Assembly: GCF_009688945.1 (NCBI RefSeq)
Contig: NZ_AP021874.1
Coordinates: forward strand, 6,572,001-6,636,000
From: Desulfosarcina alkanivorans
Lineage (GTDB): Bacteria; Desulfobacterota; Desulfobacteria; Desulfobacterales; Desulfosarcinaceae
Length of the DNA: 64,000 nucleotides
Direction of reading: 5' to 3'
Of this stretch, positions 46,735-55,430 are shown in pieces. Within the stretch, counting starts at the first letter, position 1, and every line of letters begins with the position of its first letter. The notes beneath the pieces were generated by a model. The model was not told the origin of the DNA. It did not search any database and saw only the letters and a program-made list of their open reading frames with translations. Both the position numbers and the translations under genes were made by a program.

Positions 46735-46942
46735 ACCGCCGGGGCATACCGTATTATAATGTTTTGGGAGGTTCATGGCAGGTGCTCACCCCGCCGCTCG
46801 TACGGCGGGCAGTGCATCGACCGGCGGATGACCGTCGGCCGGTCGACACCGACGCTGGCGCACAGGCGATAAAAACCATTATGACTCCGAAGACATCCCC
46901 CTTCAGGACGTGCCGGGCGACGGCCTTTCTGCGGATCAGGGA

Positions 46943-47956
46943 TCAACCGAACATGAAGGCCACGGAGGCGGCCCCCAATCCGGCACTGGCGCCGATGACC
47001 GGTGAGATGTTGACCCGGGCCACCGGGGAGGCGGCGGTGAGGGCCGTCATCTGGCGTGTATACCAGTCGGCCGCCGGCCGGTTGTTGGCATGCAGAACGA
47101 TACAGTTCCAGATGGCCCGGTCCCGACTGGTCCGGTGGATGTGGGCCATGACCTTTTTCATGTTGGCCTTCTGGCTGAAGGGTTTGCCAAACACCATCGA
47201 ATTCCCGTCGGTATCGATCGACACGATCGGCTTGAGGTTGAGCAGATTGGCCAGCAGGCCTTTCAGCGGCGAGACGCGTCCCCCCCGGACCATGTATTTC
47301 AAGGTGCTGACGCTTACCAGGATGCGCGTGTCGTCCACGACCACGTTGGCCCCGGCCAGAACGTCCAGTTGGAGCGGGGTCTCGGCCAGCACCTTTTCGA
47401 GGATGGCCTTCGATTCGACAAACAGCTGGCCAAAATCGTCGATCCGGTGCTGCTTGGCATCGATGAAGTCGGCCCAGGCCCTGACGATGGTCAACAAGGT
47501 CCCCTCCATCGGGTCGGCCACAGCCTGGTAGATGTATCGCACCGCATTTTTGACGCTGGCCGTAAACGGCTCAATCGACACACTGGCCCTCTCGCCGGTT
47601 TCGCTGCTCACACCGAAGAGGAACTGGGCGAAGATCATGCCTGAATTGCCGCGCGCGTTCGTCAGGGCCGTTTCGGCAATCCGATCCAGCATCTGTTTGT
47701 AGGGCCGCTCGGGCCTGACCGACGCGACGACCGCGCCCAGGGTAAACGCCATGTTGGCACCGGTGTCACCGTCTTTGACGGGAAAGACGTTGATCCGGTT
47801 CAGGTGTTTCCGGTCGGCAACCACATTCCGGGTGCCGGCCAGGAACATGTAGTACAGCCATCGACCATCAATTTCTCTAATGGGATCGGTTGCTTCTCTA
47901 CCACCAGGTTGGTTGAACGGCTCATCTGCGGCCGGGGTATGCTGTCGCACCTGCAT
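46943..47956 (-). CDS. DhaL-DegV fusion protein with internal deletion
   Basis: A 337-residue protein. Residues about 30-190 are a DhaL/DAK2 (FakA-like) domain with metal/nucleotide motifs RINVFPVKDGDTGANM and TNARGNSGMIFAQ. Then, after ILEKVLAETP, the sequence jumps to the last part of DegV (ILVSVSTLKYMVRGGRVSPL, NLKPIVSIDTDG, VIGASAGLGAASVAF). Family members with both domains are, as I recall them, near 580-600 residues, so roughly 250 residues, including the fatty-acid-binding first DegV lobe, seem lost in frame. Fatty-acid binding is therefore doubtful; it may be an inactive allele. GGGAG lies 6 bases before the start; htrA ends 24 bases upstream. Confidence 0.75.
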   Translation of the reverse strand: MQVRQHTPAADEPFNQPGGREATDPIREIDGRWLYYMFLAGTRNVVADRKHLNRINVFPVKDGDTGANMAFTLGAVVASVRPERPYKQMLDRIAETALTNARGNSGMIFAQFLFGVSSETGERASVSIEPFTASVKNAVRYIYQAVADPMEGTLLTIVRAWADFIDAKQHRIDDFGQLFVESKAILEKVLAETPLQLDVLAGANVVVDDTRILVSVSTLKYMVRGGRVSPLKGLLANLLNLKPIVSIDTDGNSMVFGKPFSQKANMKKVMAHIHRTSRDRAIWNCIVLHANNRPAADWYTRQMTALTAASPVARVNISPVIGASAGLGAASVAFMFG

Positions 47957-47979
47957 CGTGACTCCCGCCCGGGCCGGAT

Positions 47980-49071
47980 TCAGGATATGTCCATGATCGT
48001 AACCGCCACATCGCGAACCGCATCCCCCCGCCGCACCTGGAGGGTGATGCGCCTGCCTATCTCGAAGGCCTGCAGGAATTGAGCGAAATCGGCCATGTTG
48101 GCGACCGGCTTTCCCTCCACGGCGACAATGGTATCTCCAAGGATTCGCCTGCGGTAATCGATTCCCTCCAGCCCGGCGCGTTGGGCTTCCGAATCGGGAA
48201 TCACCCGGTCGATTACCACACCGACCACACCGAGACCGGCGGCGGCTTCCTCATCCAGCACAACGATTCCGATACCGGGCCGGGGGAACTTGCCCTTGGC
48301 GATGAGTTGCGGCACCACCCGGTTGACCACGTCCACTGGAACGGCGAATCCGATTCCGGCCGAACTGCCGGAGCCGGAGATAATAGCGGTGTTAACGCCG
48401 ATCAGGCGGCCACTCGAATCAATCAGCGGCCCCCCGGAGTTACCCGGGTTGATGGCCGCGTCGGTTTGAATCACCCCGACCACGTCGCGTCCGGTGGCTG
48501 TGGGCAGCCGGCGATCGAGGGCGCTGATCACGCCGGTGGTCAGTGTGCGTGAGAGGCCGAAAGGATTGCCGATGGCCAGGACGCTCTGTCCCACCTGCAG
48601 GTTGTCGGATGTCCCCACAGGAATCGGCTGAATGGTGGAAAGGGGCCGCCGCAACCGGATGACCGCCAGGTCGTAATCGGGAGCGCCGCCGACATAAGTG
48701 GCGTCGATGGCCTCGCCGCTCTCGAGGCGTACCTGGACGCGCCGGGCGCCCTCGATGACGTGGAAATTGGTCACCACATGCCCATTGTTATCCCACAGAA
48801 AGCCTGAACCCGCTCCCTGGCGGACCTCACGCGTGCCGAAGAATCCGGCCACCGCATTTTCGGTGAAGATGTAGACCACGGACGGTGCCGACGCGTTGAA
48901 AATGGAGATGGTCGTTTTTTCGATGTCCGCCAGGCTCCCGCGCGGCGTGATTTCGCGGGTGTGGCTGGCGATGCGCTGCTTTTCATCGGCGAAGCGGTTC
49001 CAAAAGAAAAAACCTGCTGCTACGGCCAGGGCAATGATGGTGAAGACGGTGGTGCGGTTCACTCGTTGCAT
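47980..49071 (-). CDS. HtrA/DegQ-like serine protease
   Basis: A 363-residue membrane-anchored periplasmic protease with an N-terminal TM (VFTIIALAVAAGFFFWNRF) and a trypsin-like domain with the triad His in TNFHVIEG, Asp in PDYDLAVIRL and Ser in INPGNSGGPLI. It has one PDZ domain (about 265-355) containing RPGIGIVVLDEEAAAG and DTIVAVEGKPVANM. A single PDZ resembles DegS/HhoB-type proteins. ATG 49071 gives the normal anchor; upstream in-frame codons overlap nothing recognisable. Third gene of the minus-strand protease run. Confidence 0.92.
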   Translation of the reverse strand: MQRVNRTTVFTIIALAVAAGFFFWNRFADEKQRIASHTREITPRGSLADIEKTTISIFNASAPSVVYIFTENAVAGFFGTREVRQGAGSGFLWDNNGHVVTNFHVIEGARRVQVRLESGEAIDATYVGGAPDYDLAVIRLRRPLSTIQPIPVGTSDNLQVGQSVLAIGNPFGLSRTLTTGVISALDRRLPTATGRDVVGVIQTDAAINPGNSGGPLIDSSGRLIGVNTAIISGSGSSAGIGFAVPVDVVNRVVPQLIAKGKFPRPGIGIVVLDEEAAAGLGVVGVVIDRVIPDSEAQRAGLEGIDYRRRILGDTIVAVEGKPVANMADFAQFLQAFEIGRRITLQVRRGDAVRDVAVTIMDIS

Positions 49072-49172
49072 GGTTGATGGCTCCGATTTCCCGGGTTGTT
49101 GCAGGGCAGAAAACCAGGCGTTTCGCATAAGCCTGAACGCTTGATACCGGTCAAACGGGCGTCCTGTCAATG

Positions 49173-51035
49173 TCAGGCCGCCTTTTCCGCTTGCGTGGCC
49201 TCAGGTCCGGGGCGATCCTCCGGGATTGCGGCGGGGGTCACCGCCCCGGCCAACCGGGTCAGCGCATCTCCTTCGATGACTTCATCGGCAAGCAGCCGGC
49301 CGACCGTTTCAACCAGAAGCGCCCGGTTGGCCGTCAGAATGTGGAAGGCCACATCATATTGTTCGTCGACGATGCGCCTGACTTCCTCATCGATGGTTTT
49401 GGCGGTTTCATCGCTGTATTGACCGCCGGCATCACCCATTCCGCCCAGGAAATTCGGTTGCTGATTGTGGGCAAAGTAAACCTGCCCCATGCGTTCGCTC
49501 ATGCCATACTCTTTGACCATGGAGCGTGCAATGCCGGTGGCGCGGGAGAGATCGTCCTGGGCACCGGTTGAGATGTCGTTAAAGATGAGCGCCTCTGCCG
49601 CTCTTCCGCCCAACAGGGTCGCGATGCGGTTGTTCAGTTCGGTCTTGCGCATCAGGAATCGGTCTTCGGTCGGCACCTGCATGGTGTAACCCAGAGCGGC
49701 AATGCCCCGGGGAATAATCGATATCTTCCGGACCGGGTCGGTTCCGGGCAATGCCATGGCGACCAGCGCATGCCCCAGTTCATGGTAGGCGACGATCTCT
49801 TTCTCCGCCGGATTGATCAGCCGGTTTTTCTTTTCCAGCCCGGCCACCACGCGCTCAACCGCCTCTTCCACTTCGGCCATGCCGACACATGCCCTGTCGC
49901 GCCTGACGGCCAGCAGGGCCGCTTCATTGACCAGGTTGGCCAGATCTGCGCCGACCATACCCGCGGTCATCGCCGCGATTTTCTCCGGATCGATATCCGT
50001 CCCGGTTTCGATCTTCTCCAGATAGATCCTGAGGATGTCCACCCGTCCGGTTTTGTCCGGGCGGTCGACGAGCACCTGGCGATCGAACCGGCCGGGCCGC
50101 ATCAGCGCCGGGTCCAATATCTCAGGGCGGTTGGTGGCCGCCATCAGAATGACGCCAACATTGGCATCGAATCCGTCCAGTTCCACGAGCAGCTGGTTCA
50201 GGGTCTGCTCCCGCTCATCGTGACCCCCGGCCATACCGACGCCACGGGCCTTTCCCAGCGCATCCAACTCGTCGATGAAGATGATACACGGTGCTTTCTC
50301 TTTGGCCTGCTTGAAGAGGTCGCGGACCCTGGCCGCTCCCAGGCCCACAAACATTTCGACGAACTCGGAGCCGCTGAGGCTGAAAAACGGCACACCGCTT
50401 TCTCCGGCCACCGCCTTTGCCAGCAGCGTTTTACCGGTACCCGGCGGGCCGACAAGCAGTGTGCCCCGCGGGATCTGCCCGCCCAGACGCGTGTAGCGTT
50501 GCGGCTCTTTCAGGAAATTGATGATTTCCTCCAATTCCTGTTTGGCTTCGTCAACACCGGCCGCGTCATCGAACCGGACCGAGACGTCGTCATCGACGTA
50601 TATCTTGGCCTTGCTCTTCCCGACGGTCATAAATCCGGCCTGCTGCCGGAAACGGCGCATCATCAGGACCCAGATACCGAAAAAGATGCCAACCGGTATC
50701 AGCCAGGAGAAGAGTGTTCCCCAAAAGTGGGTCTCGCGTCTTCCGGAGTACTTGACATCGTTCTCATCCATCAGCTGGGAAATTTCGGGATCCACCCGGA
50801 CCGTCCTGAAAAGCGTGTTTGACTCCGCCCCGTCCTTCGAGATCAGCATGCGGCCTTGAATTTCATTTTCGGAAATGGCGATTTCAGAGACCTTGCCCTC
50901 CTTGACCGCTTTGACGAAGTCGCTGTAAGGGATGTTCTTCACGGCCAGAGTTGAAGCAATCAGGTTGTGCAGAAGCAAAACAGCCCACATGCCGATAATC
51001 GCGTACCAGATGGAGAATCGATGTTGTTTTTTCAT
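49173..51035 (-). CDS. ftsH: FtsH-type ATP-dependent zinc metalloprotease
   Basis: A 620-residue inner-membrane AAA+ protease. It has two TM helices (residues 10-30, and LFSWLIPVGIFFGIWVLMM) flanking a small periplasmic domain, then the AAA module with Walker A GPPGTGKT, pore loop FVEMFVGLGAARVRD, Walker B IIFIDELDALG and SRH ATNRPEILDPALMRPGRFDR, and the peptidase zinc motif HELGH. It degrades unassembled membrane proteins and regulators. ATG 51035 has AAGGGGG upstream and gives a usual N-terminus; the longer frame does not. It lies between lon and htrA. Whether this is the only FtsH in the genome cannot be seen. Confidence 0.94.
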   Translation of the reverse strand: MKKQHRFSIWYAIIGMWAVLLLHNLIASTLAVKNIPYSDFVKAVKEGKVSEIAISENEIQGRMLISKDGAESNTLFRTVRVDPEISQLMDENDVKYSGRRETHFWGTLFSWLIPVGIFFGIWVLMMRRFRQQAGFMTVGKSKAKIYVDDDVSVRFDDAAGVDEAKQELEEIINFLKEPQRYTRLGGQIPRGTLLVGPPGTGKTLLAKAVAGESGVPFFSLSGSEFVEMFVGLGAARVRDLFKQAKEKAPCIIFIDELDALGKARGVGMAGGHDEREQTLNQLLVELDGFDANVGVILMAATNRPEILDPALMRPGRFDRQVLVDRPDKTGRVDILRIYLEKIETGTDIDPEKIAAMTAGMVGADLANLVNEAALLAVRRDRACVGMAEVEEAVERVVAGLEKKNRLINPAEKEIVAYHELGHALVAMALPGTDPVRKISIIPRGIAALGYTMQVPTEDRFLMRKTELNNRIATLLGGRAAEALIFNDISTGAQDDLSRATGIARSMVKEYGMSERMGQVYFAHNQQPNFLGGMGDAGGQYSDETAKTIDEEVRRIVDEQYDVAFHILTANRALLVETVGRLLADEVIEGDALTRLAGAVTPAAIPEDRPGPEATQAEKAA

Positions 51036-51228
51036 ATTGCCCCCTTCGGGCCATGCGTCGTGGCCTGTCCGTAAGCATGTCAAAAAAATCATTCCGTCGG
51101 CAAACCGATGGTGTCGCGGCGCAGCTCGTTGGAAAAGGCGTCGCGGCATGGTGATACCCTGCATCGGTCGACAGCCGGTCACCCTTTTCCGAGTAACCGG
51201 CACAAGCACGCCGCCTGCAGCAATTGGC

Positions 51229-53727
51229 TCAGCAGGCCATGGGCGTCAGGTCCGTATCACATTCATTGCCGCCACCGGTGTCTGCCGCGGAATTGCCGCG
51301 ATCTGACGCACTGCCGCCAGGCTGGTCGGCGAATCCCCCGGCAATGGCCTCATCGATGTGGTCCACGGTCACAACGGTCAGTTCGCTGCGGACCTCTTCG
51401 GGCAGGTCTTCCACGTCGGATGCGTTCCGCCGGGGAAGGATCACCGTTTTCAGTCCGGCCCGATGGGCTGCCAGCACTTTCATCTTGATGCCGCCAACCG
51501 GAAGCACCCGGCCGCGAAGCGTTATTTCACCGGTTATGCCGACATCGCTGCGCACCGGCTTGCCGCTGAACAGGCTGGCCAGGGTCATGACCATGGCCAC
51601 GCCTGCCGAGGGGCCGTCTTTGGGCAGGGCGCCTGCCGGGACGTGCAGATGCACATCCGACTGTTCGAAGGCGACCGGATCGATGCCCAGCTGATCTGCC
51701 TTCGTGCGCACGTAGCTGAGCGCAATTTCGGCACTTTCTTTCATCACGCTGCCCAGCTGGCCCGTCAGGGACAACCGTCCCTTGCCCGGCATGCGGGTTG
51801 CCTCGATGTAAAGAATATCGCCCCCGACCGACGTGACCGCCAACCCCTTGGCGATGCCCGGTGTATTGAAGGCCTCCGACCGTTCGGCCTCGAAGCGCTC
51901 TTTTTTCAGGCAATCACGAACCATCTGTTCCGTGACCACCACATGCGACCAGCCCTTTTCGCTCAGTGCCACGATGCCTTTCCGGCAGATGGCGGCGACG
52001 TGTCTTTCGAGATTGCGAACGCCGGCCTCGCGGGTATAGTCGTGGATGATTTTCAGGACGGCATCCTCCACAAAGGTGACCTCGTCATTGTCGAGGCGAT
52101 GCGACCTGAGCTGACGGGGGATCAGGTGCCGTCGCGCAATCTGAAGCTTTTCGAGCGACGTATAGCCATCGATCCGGATGATTTCCATGCGGTCTCTCAG
52201 CGGGCCCGGTATGGTGTCCAGACTATTGGCCGTAGCGATAAAAATGATCTCGCTGAGATCGAAATCCACATCCAGGTAGTGGTCACGAAAGGTACGGTTT
52301 TGCGCCGGGTCCAGGACTTCAAGCAGGGCACTGCTGGGGTCGCCGCGCCAGTCCTGACCGATCTTGTCGATTTCGTCGAGCATAAAAACCGGATTGCGGG
52401 TACCGGCGCGCTTGACCGACTGGATGATCCGTCCGGGCATCGCTCCGATATAGGTACGACGATGGCCGCGGATCTCGGCCTCATCCCTGACACCCCCCAG
52501 GCTCATGCGGGTGAATTTTCGACCCATGGCGCGGGCCACGCTGCGGCCCAAACTGGTTTTGCCGACGCCCGGAGGACCGACCAGACACAAAATGACGCCC
52601 AGGGCGGTGCGCTCGTCTGCCTCGTTCGGCATCTCTTCCCGGCGATTGACGAGACGCCTCACGGCGATATATTCGATCAGGCGCTCTTTGATTTCCTCCA
52701 GGCCAAAATGGTCCTCATCCATAATGCGTCGTGCGTCGGGGATATTTCCACTGTCATCGCTCACCTGGCCCCAGGGCAGATCGATCAGCCAGTCAAGATA
52801 GGTCTTGACGATCGGATATTCGGCGGACTGGGGAGTCATTTGCTGCATGCGTTCCAGTTCGCGGACCGCCTCTTTGCGTGCTTCATCGGGCATGTCTGAG
52901 CCTTCGATGCGCTCGGCGTAATTATCCGGCTCCGACGGGGGGGCGTCGGTTTCGCCCAGCTCCTTTCGGATGGCCTTGAGCTGCTGCCTCAAAAAATAAT
53001 TCCTCTGCGTTTTGCTCATTTTTTCCTGAACTTCGGACTGGATTTTTTTTCCGATGGTGAGCATTTCTTTTTCGTGGGACAAATGCGAAAGGAGCACACG
53101 AATTTTCTGGGACACACTGTCGATCTCGAGCAATTCCTGGCGTGACTCCGTGGTCAGATTCATGTTGAACGTCGTCACGTATGCCAGCTGGAGCGGATCG
53201 CTGATGCGCGTGATGGTCCCAGCCGCATCCTCCGAGGAATTGGGGGTCAACGCCAGCACCTCGGATACAGCGTCCCGCAACTGGCGTTGCAGCGCCTCCA
53301 GTTCAATGCCCGTTTCCACGATTTCCGGGGCGTGAAGTACACTTGCCTTGAGGTGCGGGCCATCGGTTTGCCAGGTGGACACCTTGAACCTGCGGATGCC
53401 ATTCAGCAAGGCGACCATGACGCCCTCTTCATTTTTCTTGGCATGCAGAATTTTGGCAATGGTTCCCACTTCATGCAGTTGGCCCGGTACGGGATGCTCG
53501 ACCGCCGGGTCCTTGACCGTCAGCAGTCCAACGGTCCGGTCCGCTTTCATGGCATCGTCAATCATGGATGCCGAACTGAAGGAGATCATAAACGGCACAC
53601 TCATCTGCGGGAACGCCACCATGCTGCGAAGCGGCAGAATGGGAATGACCTCCTGGCCGTCGGTTTTCACTCCAATGCCATCGTCTTCGTATCGGTCATT
53701 GTCGTTGTTCATGTCTGGTTTCATCAT
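51229..53727 (-). CDS. lon: Lon protease (ATP-dependent serine protease)
   Basis: An 832-residue LonA: N-terminal substrate-binding domain (VIPILPLRSMVAFPQMSVPF), coiled coil, AAA+ module with Walker A GPPGVGKTS and Walker B PVFMLDEIDKIG, and C-terminal protease domain with the serine in PKDGPSAGVAM and the lysine in GGIKMKVLAAHRAG. A Ser/Gly/Asp-rich tail of about 30 residues follows the usual end. It degrades misfolded and regulatory proteins in the cytosol. The start follows GAGGTG. Its upstream region is shared with a divergent MerR/B12 regulator and carries the operator-like sequence described separately, so lon and the genes after it may be controlled by that regulator. Confidence 0.95.
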   Translation of the reverse strand: MMKPDMNNDNDRYEDDGIGVKTDGQEVIPILPLRSMVAFPQMSVPFMISFSSASMIDDAMKADRTVGLLTVKDPAVEHPVPGQLHEVGTIAKILHAKKNEEGVMVALLNGIRRFKVSTWQTDGPHLKASVLHAPEIVETGIELEALQRQLRDAVSEVLALTPNSSEDAAGTITRISDPLQLAYVTTFNMNLTTESRQELLEIDSVSQKIRVLLSHLSHEKEMLTIGKKIQSEVQEKMSKTQRNYFLRQQLKAIRKELGETDAPPSEPDNYAERIEGSDMPDEARKEAVRELERMQQMTPQSAEYPIVKTYLDWLIDLPWGQVSDDSGNIPDARRIMDEDHFGLEEIKERLIEYIAVRRLVNRREEMPNEADERTALGVILCLVGPPGVGKTSLGRSVARAMGRKFTRMSLGGVRDEAEIRGHRRTYIGAMPGRIIQSVKRAGTRNPVFMLDEIDKIGQDWRGDPSSALLEVLDPAQNRTFRDHYLDVDFDLSEIIFIATANSLDTIPGPLRDRMEIIRIDGYTSLEKLQIARRHLIPRQLRSHRLDNDEVTFVEDAVLKIIHDYTREAGVRNLERHVAAICRKGIVALSEKGWSHVVVTEQMVRDCLKKERFEAERSEAFNTPGIAKGLAVTSVGGDILYIEATRMPGKGRLSLTGQLGSVMKESAEIALSYVRTKADQLGIDPVAFEQSDVHLHVPAGALPKDGPSAGVAMVMTLASLFSGKPVRSDVGITGEITLRGRVLPVGGIKMKVLAAHRAGLKTVILPRRNASDVEDLPEEVRSELTVVTVDHIDEAIAGGFADQPGGSASDRGNSAADTGGGNECDTDLTPMAC

Positions 53728-53762
53728 AGCACCTCAGCGTTTGGGTGGGGGCGTTGGTTTTT

Positions 53763-53787
53763 GGATTAATTTAAACAAATGTTAAAC
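53763..53787. promoter_or_regulatory. operator-like site between lon and the MerR/B12 regulator
   Basis: AAACAAATGTTAAAC (53773-53787) is identical over 15 bases to part of the perfect inverted repeat at 55198-55222. Here the right arm AATGTTAAAC is intact and the left arm (53763-53772) is degenerate, 5 of 10 matches. It lies 36-60 bases upstream of lon and directly next to the -35 of the divergent regulator gene, well placed to control both. Confidence 0.6.
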
Positions 53788-53793
53788 ATAATC

Positions 53794-53822
53794 TTGACAT
53801 TGGCAAACGTTTTTTTTATCAT
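53794..53822 (+). promoter_or_regulatory. promoter of the MerR/B12 regulator gene
   Basis: Perfect -35 TTGACA (53794-53799), a 17-base spacer and -10 TATCAT (53817-53822). The ATG at 53829 lies 6 bases after the -10, where transcription should begin, so the mRNA would be leaderless or nearly so; no ribosome-binding site is present. Confidence 0.7.
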
Positions 53823-53828
53823 TCATCC

Positions 53829-54782
53829 ATGGACATGAAACCTTCCTACACCATCAAATACGTTGCCTCGAAAACAGGCCTGAAACCCTATCTGATCCGG
53901 AGTTGGGAATCCCGCTATCAGGCCATCTGCCCACGGCGATCCGACGGCAATCGCCGATGTTTCAGCGATAGCGATATCGAACGGCTGGGATTGCTCAAAC
54001 AAGCGGTGGACGACGGGCATCCCATTTCCGCAGTCGCCAAAATGAGCCGTGATGAACTCACCCGCCTGCTGGAAAGGGGGGCCGCTCTGGCCGCTTCCGG
54101 CGGCGCCATCGAAGGCGGCACTGAATCCGGTGGGTTGGACGAGGGCGCAACGGCCGCACAATTGGTCGAACAAGCCCTGTCGCATATCATTCGACTGGAC
54201 CCGTCGGCGCTGGAGTGCGTGCTGGAAGGTGCGGCAGTCGACATGCCCCGGCAATACTTTCTGCAGATGGTGGTGCTGCCCCTTTTTGAGCGTGTCGGTG
54301 AACTCTGGCGGCTTGGTCGACTGAAGACCATCAACGAACACATGGCCTCGGTCGTTGTCCGTACTATTTTGTGGGACATGCTGCGCAGCGTTCACGTCGC
54401 AGAGGCGGCCCCCCGGATCGTCGTGGCCACACCTGTGGGCCACTGGCATGAACTGGGAGCCCTGGCTTCGGCGCTGGCGGCATCTGAATCGGGCTGGCGC
54501 GTCTATTACTTCGGCCCCAACCTTCCGGCTGAGGAGATCGCCTATGCGGTCAAAAAATTCAGGGCCAGGGCCCTGGCCCTGAGCCTGTGTCACCTGCTGA
54601 ACGATCACCGTCTGAGTGGTGAGCTGAAAAAACTCCGTCGTTTGGTCGGCAGCGAGCCATCGATCTTTATCGGCGGGCCGGGGGCCGGCACCGTCCGCCG
54701 GACCATCGCCCAAATCAATGCGGTGTCGGGTGCCGATCTGGGCGAATTCAGGGATAAACTCGAATTGTTGACCAAGGCGTGA
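53829..54782 (+). CDS. MerR-family regulator with cobalamin-binding domain (CarH/LitR-like)
   Basis: A 317-residue regulator. The N-terminal MerR helix-turn-helix is at residues 5-75 (YTIKYVASKTGLKPYLIRSW ... GNRRCFSDSDIERLGLLK). A four-helix cap at about 110-190 has the W-x9-EH element typical of CarH (WRLGRLKTINEH). The cobalamin-binding Rossmann domain follows (IVVATPVGHWHELGALASAL, with the H-x-x-G ligand motif, then GWRVYYFGPNLP and IFIGGPGAGTVR). Characterised CarH/LitR proteins repress with adenosylcobalamin in the dark and release DNA in light. Here it is divergent from lon and close to a photolyase, supporting a light or cobalamin sensor role. Start may be ATG 53829 or ATG 53835. Photochemistry is unproven. 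Confidence 0.87.
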   Translation: MDMKPSYTIKYVASKTGLKPYLIRSWESRYQAICPRRSDGNRRCFSDSDIERLGLLKQAVDDGHPISAVAKMSRDELTRLLERGAALAASGGAIEGGTESGGLDEGATAAQLVEQALSHIIRLDPSALECVLEGAAVDMPRQYFLQMVVLPLFERVGELWRLGRLKTINEHMASVVVRTILWDMLRSVHVAEAAPRIVVATPVGHWHELGALASALAASESGWRVYYFGPNLPAEEIAYAVKKFRARALALSLCHLLNDHRLSGELKKLRRLVGSEPSIFIGGPGAGTVRRTIAQINAVSGADLGEFRDKLELLTKA

Positions 54783-54836
54783 TGCAGCCGCGCGGCGGGC
54801 GGGGCGGTGCCCGGCGGGAACGCGGGGAAGGAGATG

Positions 54837-54865
54837 GCCGTCAGCAGGACGACATGCTGACGGCC
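54837..54865. terminator. hairpin between convergent regulator and EF-hand genes
   Basis: Perfect 11-base inverted repeat GGCCGTCAGCA / TGCTGACGGCC around an 8-base loop, placed between two converging genes. There is no T tract, so termination is an inference from position. Confidence 0.45.
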
Positions 54866-54872
54866 CTGCGGG

Positions 54873-55163
54873 CTACTGGCCCGATTTCATGCTGTGCACT
54901 TCCAGAAACGCATTCCATTCGTCGACGCCGAGGTCGCCGTCACCGTTCGTGTCGATCATGTCAAAACCGGAGCGCCATTTTTCCATGTTGGGCGCGATGA
55001 ACTCGGCGAAGGTCAACCGGCCGTTGCCGTCCGTGTCCAATGCCGCCATATCCCAGACCATATCCATGTTTCCATGACCGCCGTAATGGTGTCCGGCAAG
55101 AGCGAGTGGCGGCAGGGTCAAGGCCAAGATGGCCAGCGTCGATGCCAGCGTTTTCAAATGCAT
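54873..55163 (-). CDS. secreted EF-hand calcium-binding protein
   Basis: A 96-residue exported protein. A signal peptide (LASTLAILALTLPPLALA) and a short His/Gly stretch (GHHYGGHGN) precede two EF-hand loops, DTDGNGRLTFAE and DTNGDGDLGVDE, each with the full set of calcium ligands. GGAGG lies 5 bases before the ATG. Its promoter overlaps the perfect copy of the inverted repeat also found, degenerately, beside the CarH-like gene, so it is a likely target of that regulator. What a calcium-binding secreted protein does in such a regulon is unknown. Confidence 0.82.
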   Translation of the reverse strand: MHLKTLASTLAILALTLPPLALAGHHYGGHGNMDMVWDMAALDTDGNGRLTFAEFIAPNMEKWRSGFDMIDTNGDGDLGVDEWNAFLEVHSMKSGQ

Positions 55164-55197
55164 ATGGACCTCCCGGCTCCATTTCGGAGCGTTGCTT

Positions 55198-55241
55198 GTT
55201 TAACATTAAACAAATGTTAAACTTTGATTCTGCGCTGTCAA
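55198..55241 (-). promoter_or_regulatory. promoter with overlapping inverted-repeat operator for the EF-hand gene
   Basis: Minus strand: -35 TTGACA (55241-55236), a 16-base spacer, then TAACAT as -10. The -10 lies inside a perfect 10-base inverted repeat GTTTAACATT-AAACA-AATGTTAAAC (55198-55222). A dimeric protein bound there would block polymerase, as MerR/B12 repressors do. The right half plus spacer (15 bases) recurs at 53773-53787. Confidence 0.65.
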
Positions 55242-55430
55242 GGGGGATGGAAAGGACCGCAATCGCGAGCGCATTCCCCCTGCCTGCCGGAGCAAGGCCC
55301 TGTTGCGGCGGGGATGGTGAGCGAACTGGGAACCGATTCGGGGGTCTTCCGGGGAACCTCTCCGCAACGCGTCGTCCGGATCCGCCCCGGTAACGTCAAT
55401 CCCGGCGGCAGGTCGCGATTCAGCCGCGGC

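Noticed and set aside
46740..46942. Short ORF with good ribosome-binding site (GGGAGG before ATG 46775)
   Set aside because: It stops after 18 codons in a GC-rich hairpin and shows nothing recognisable.
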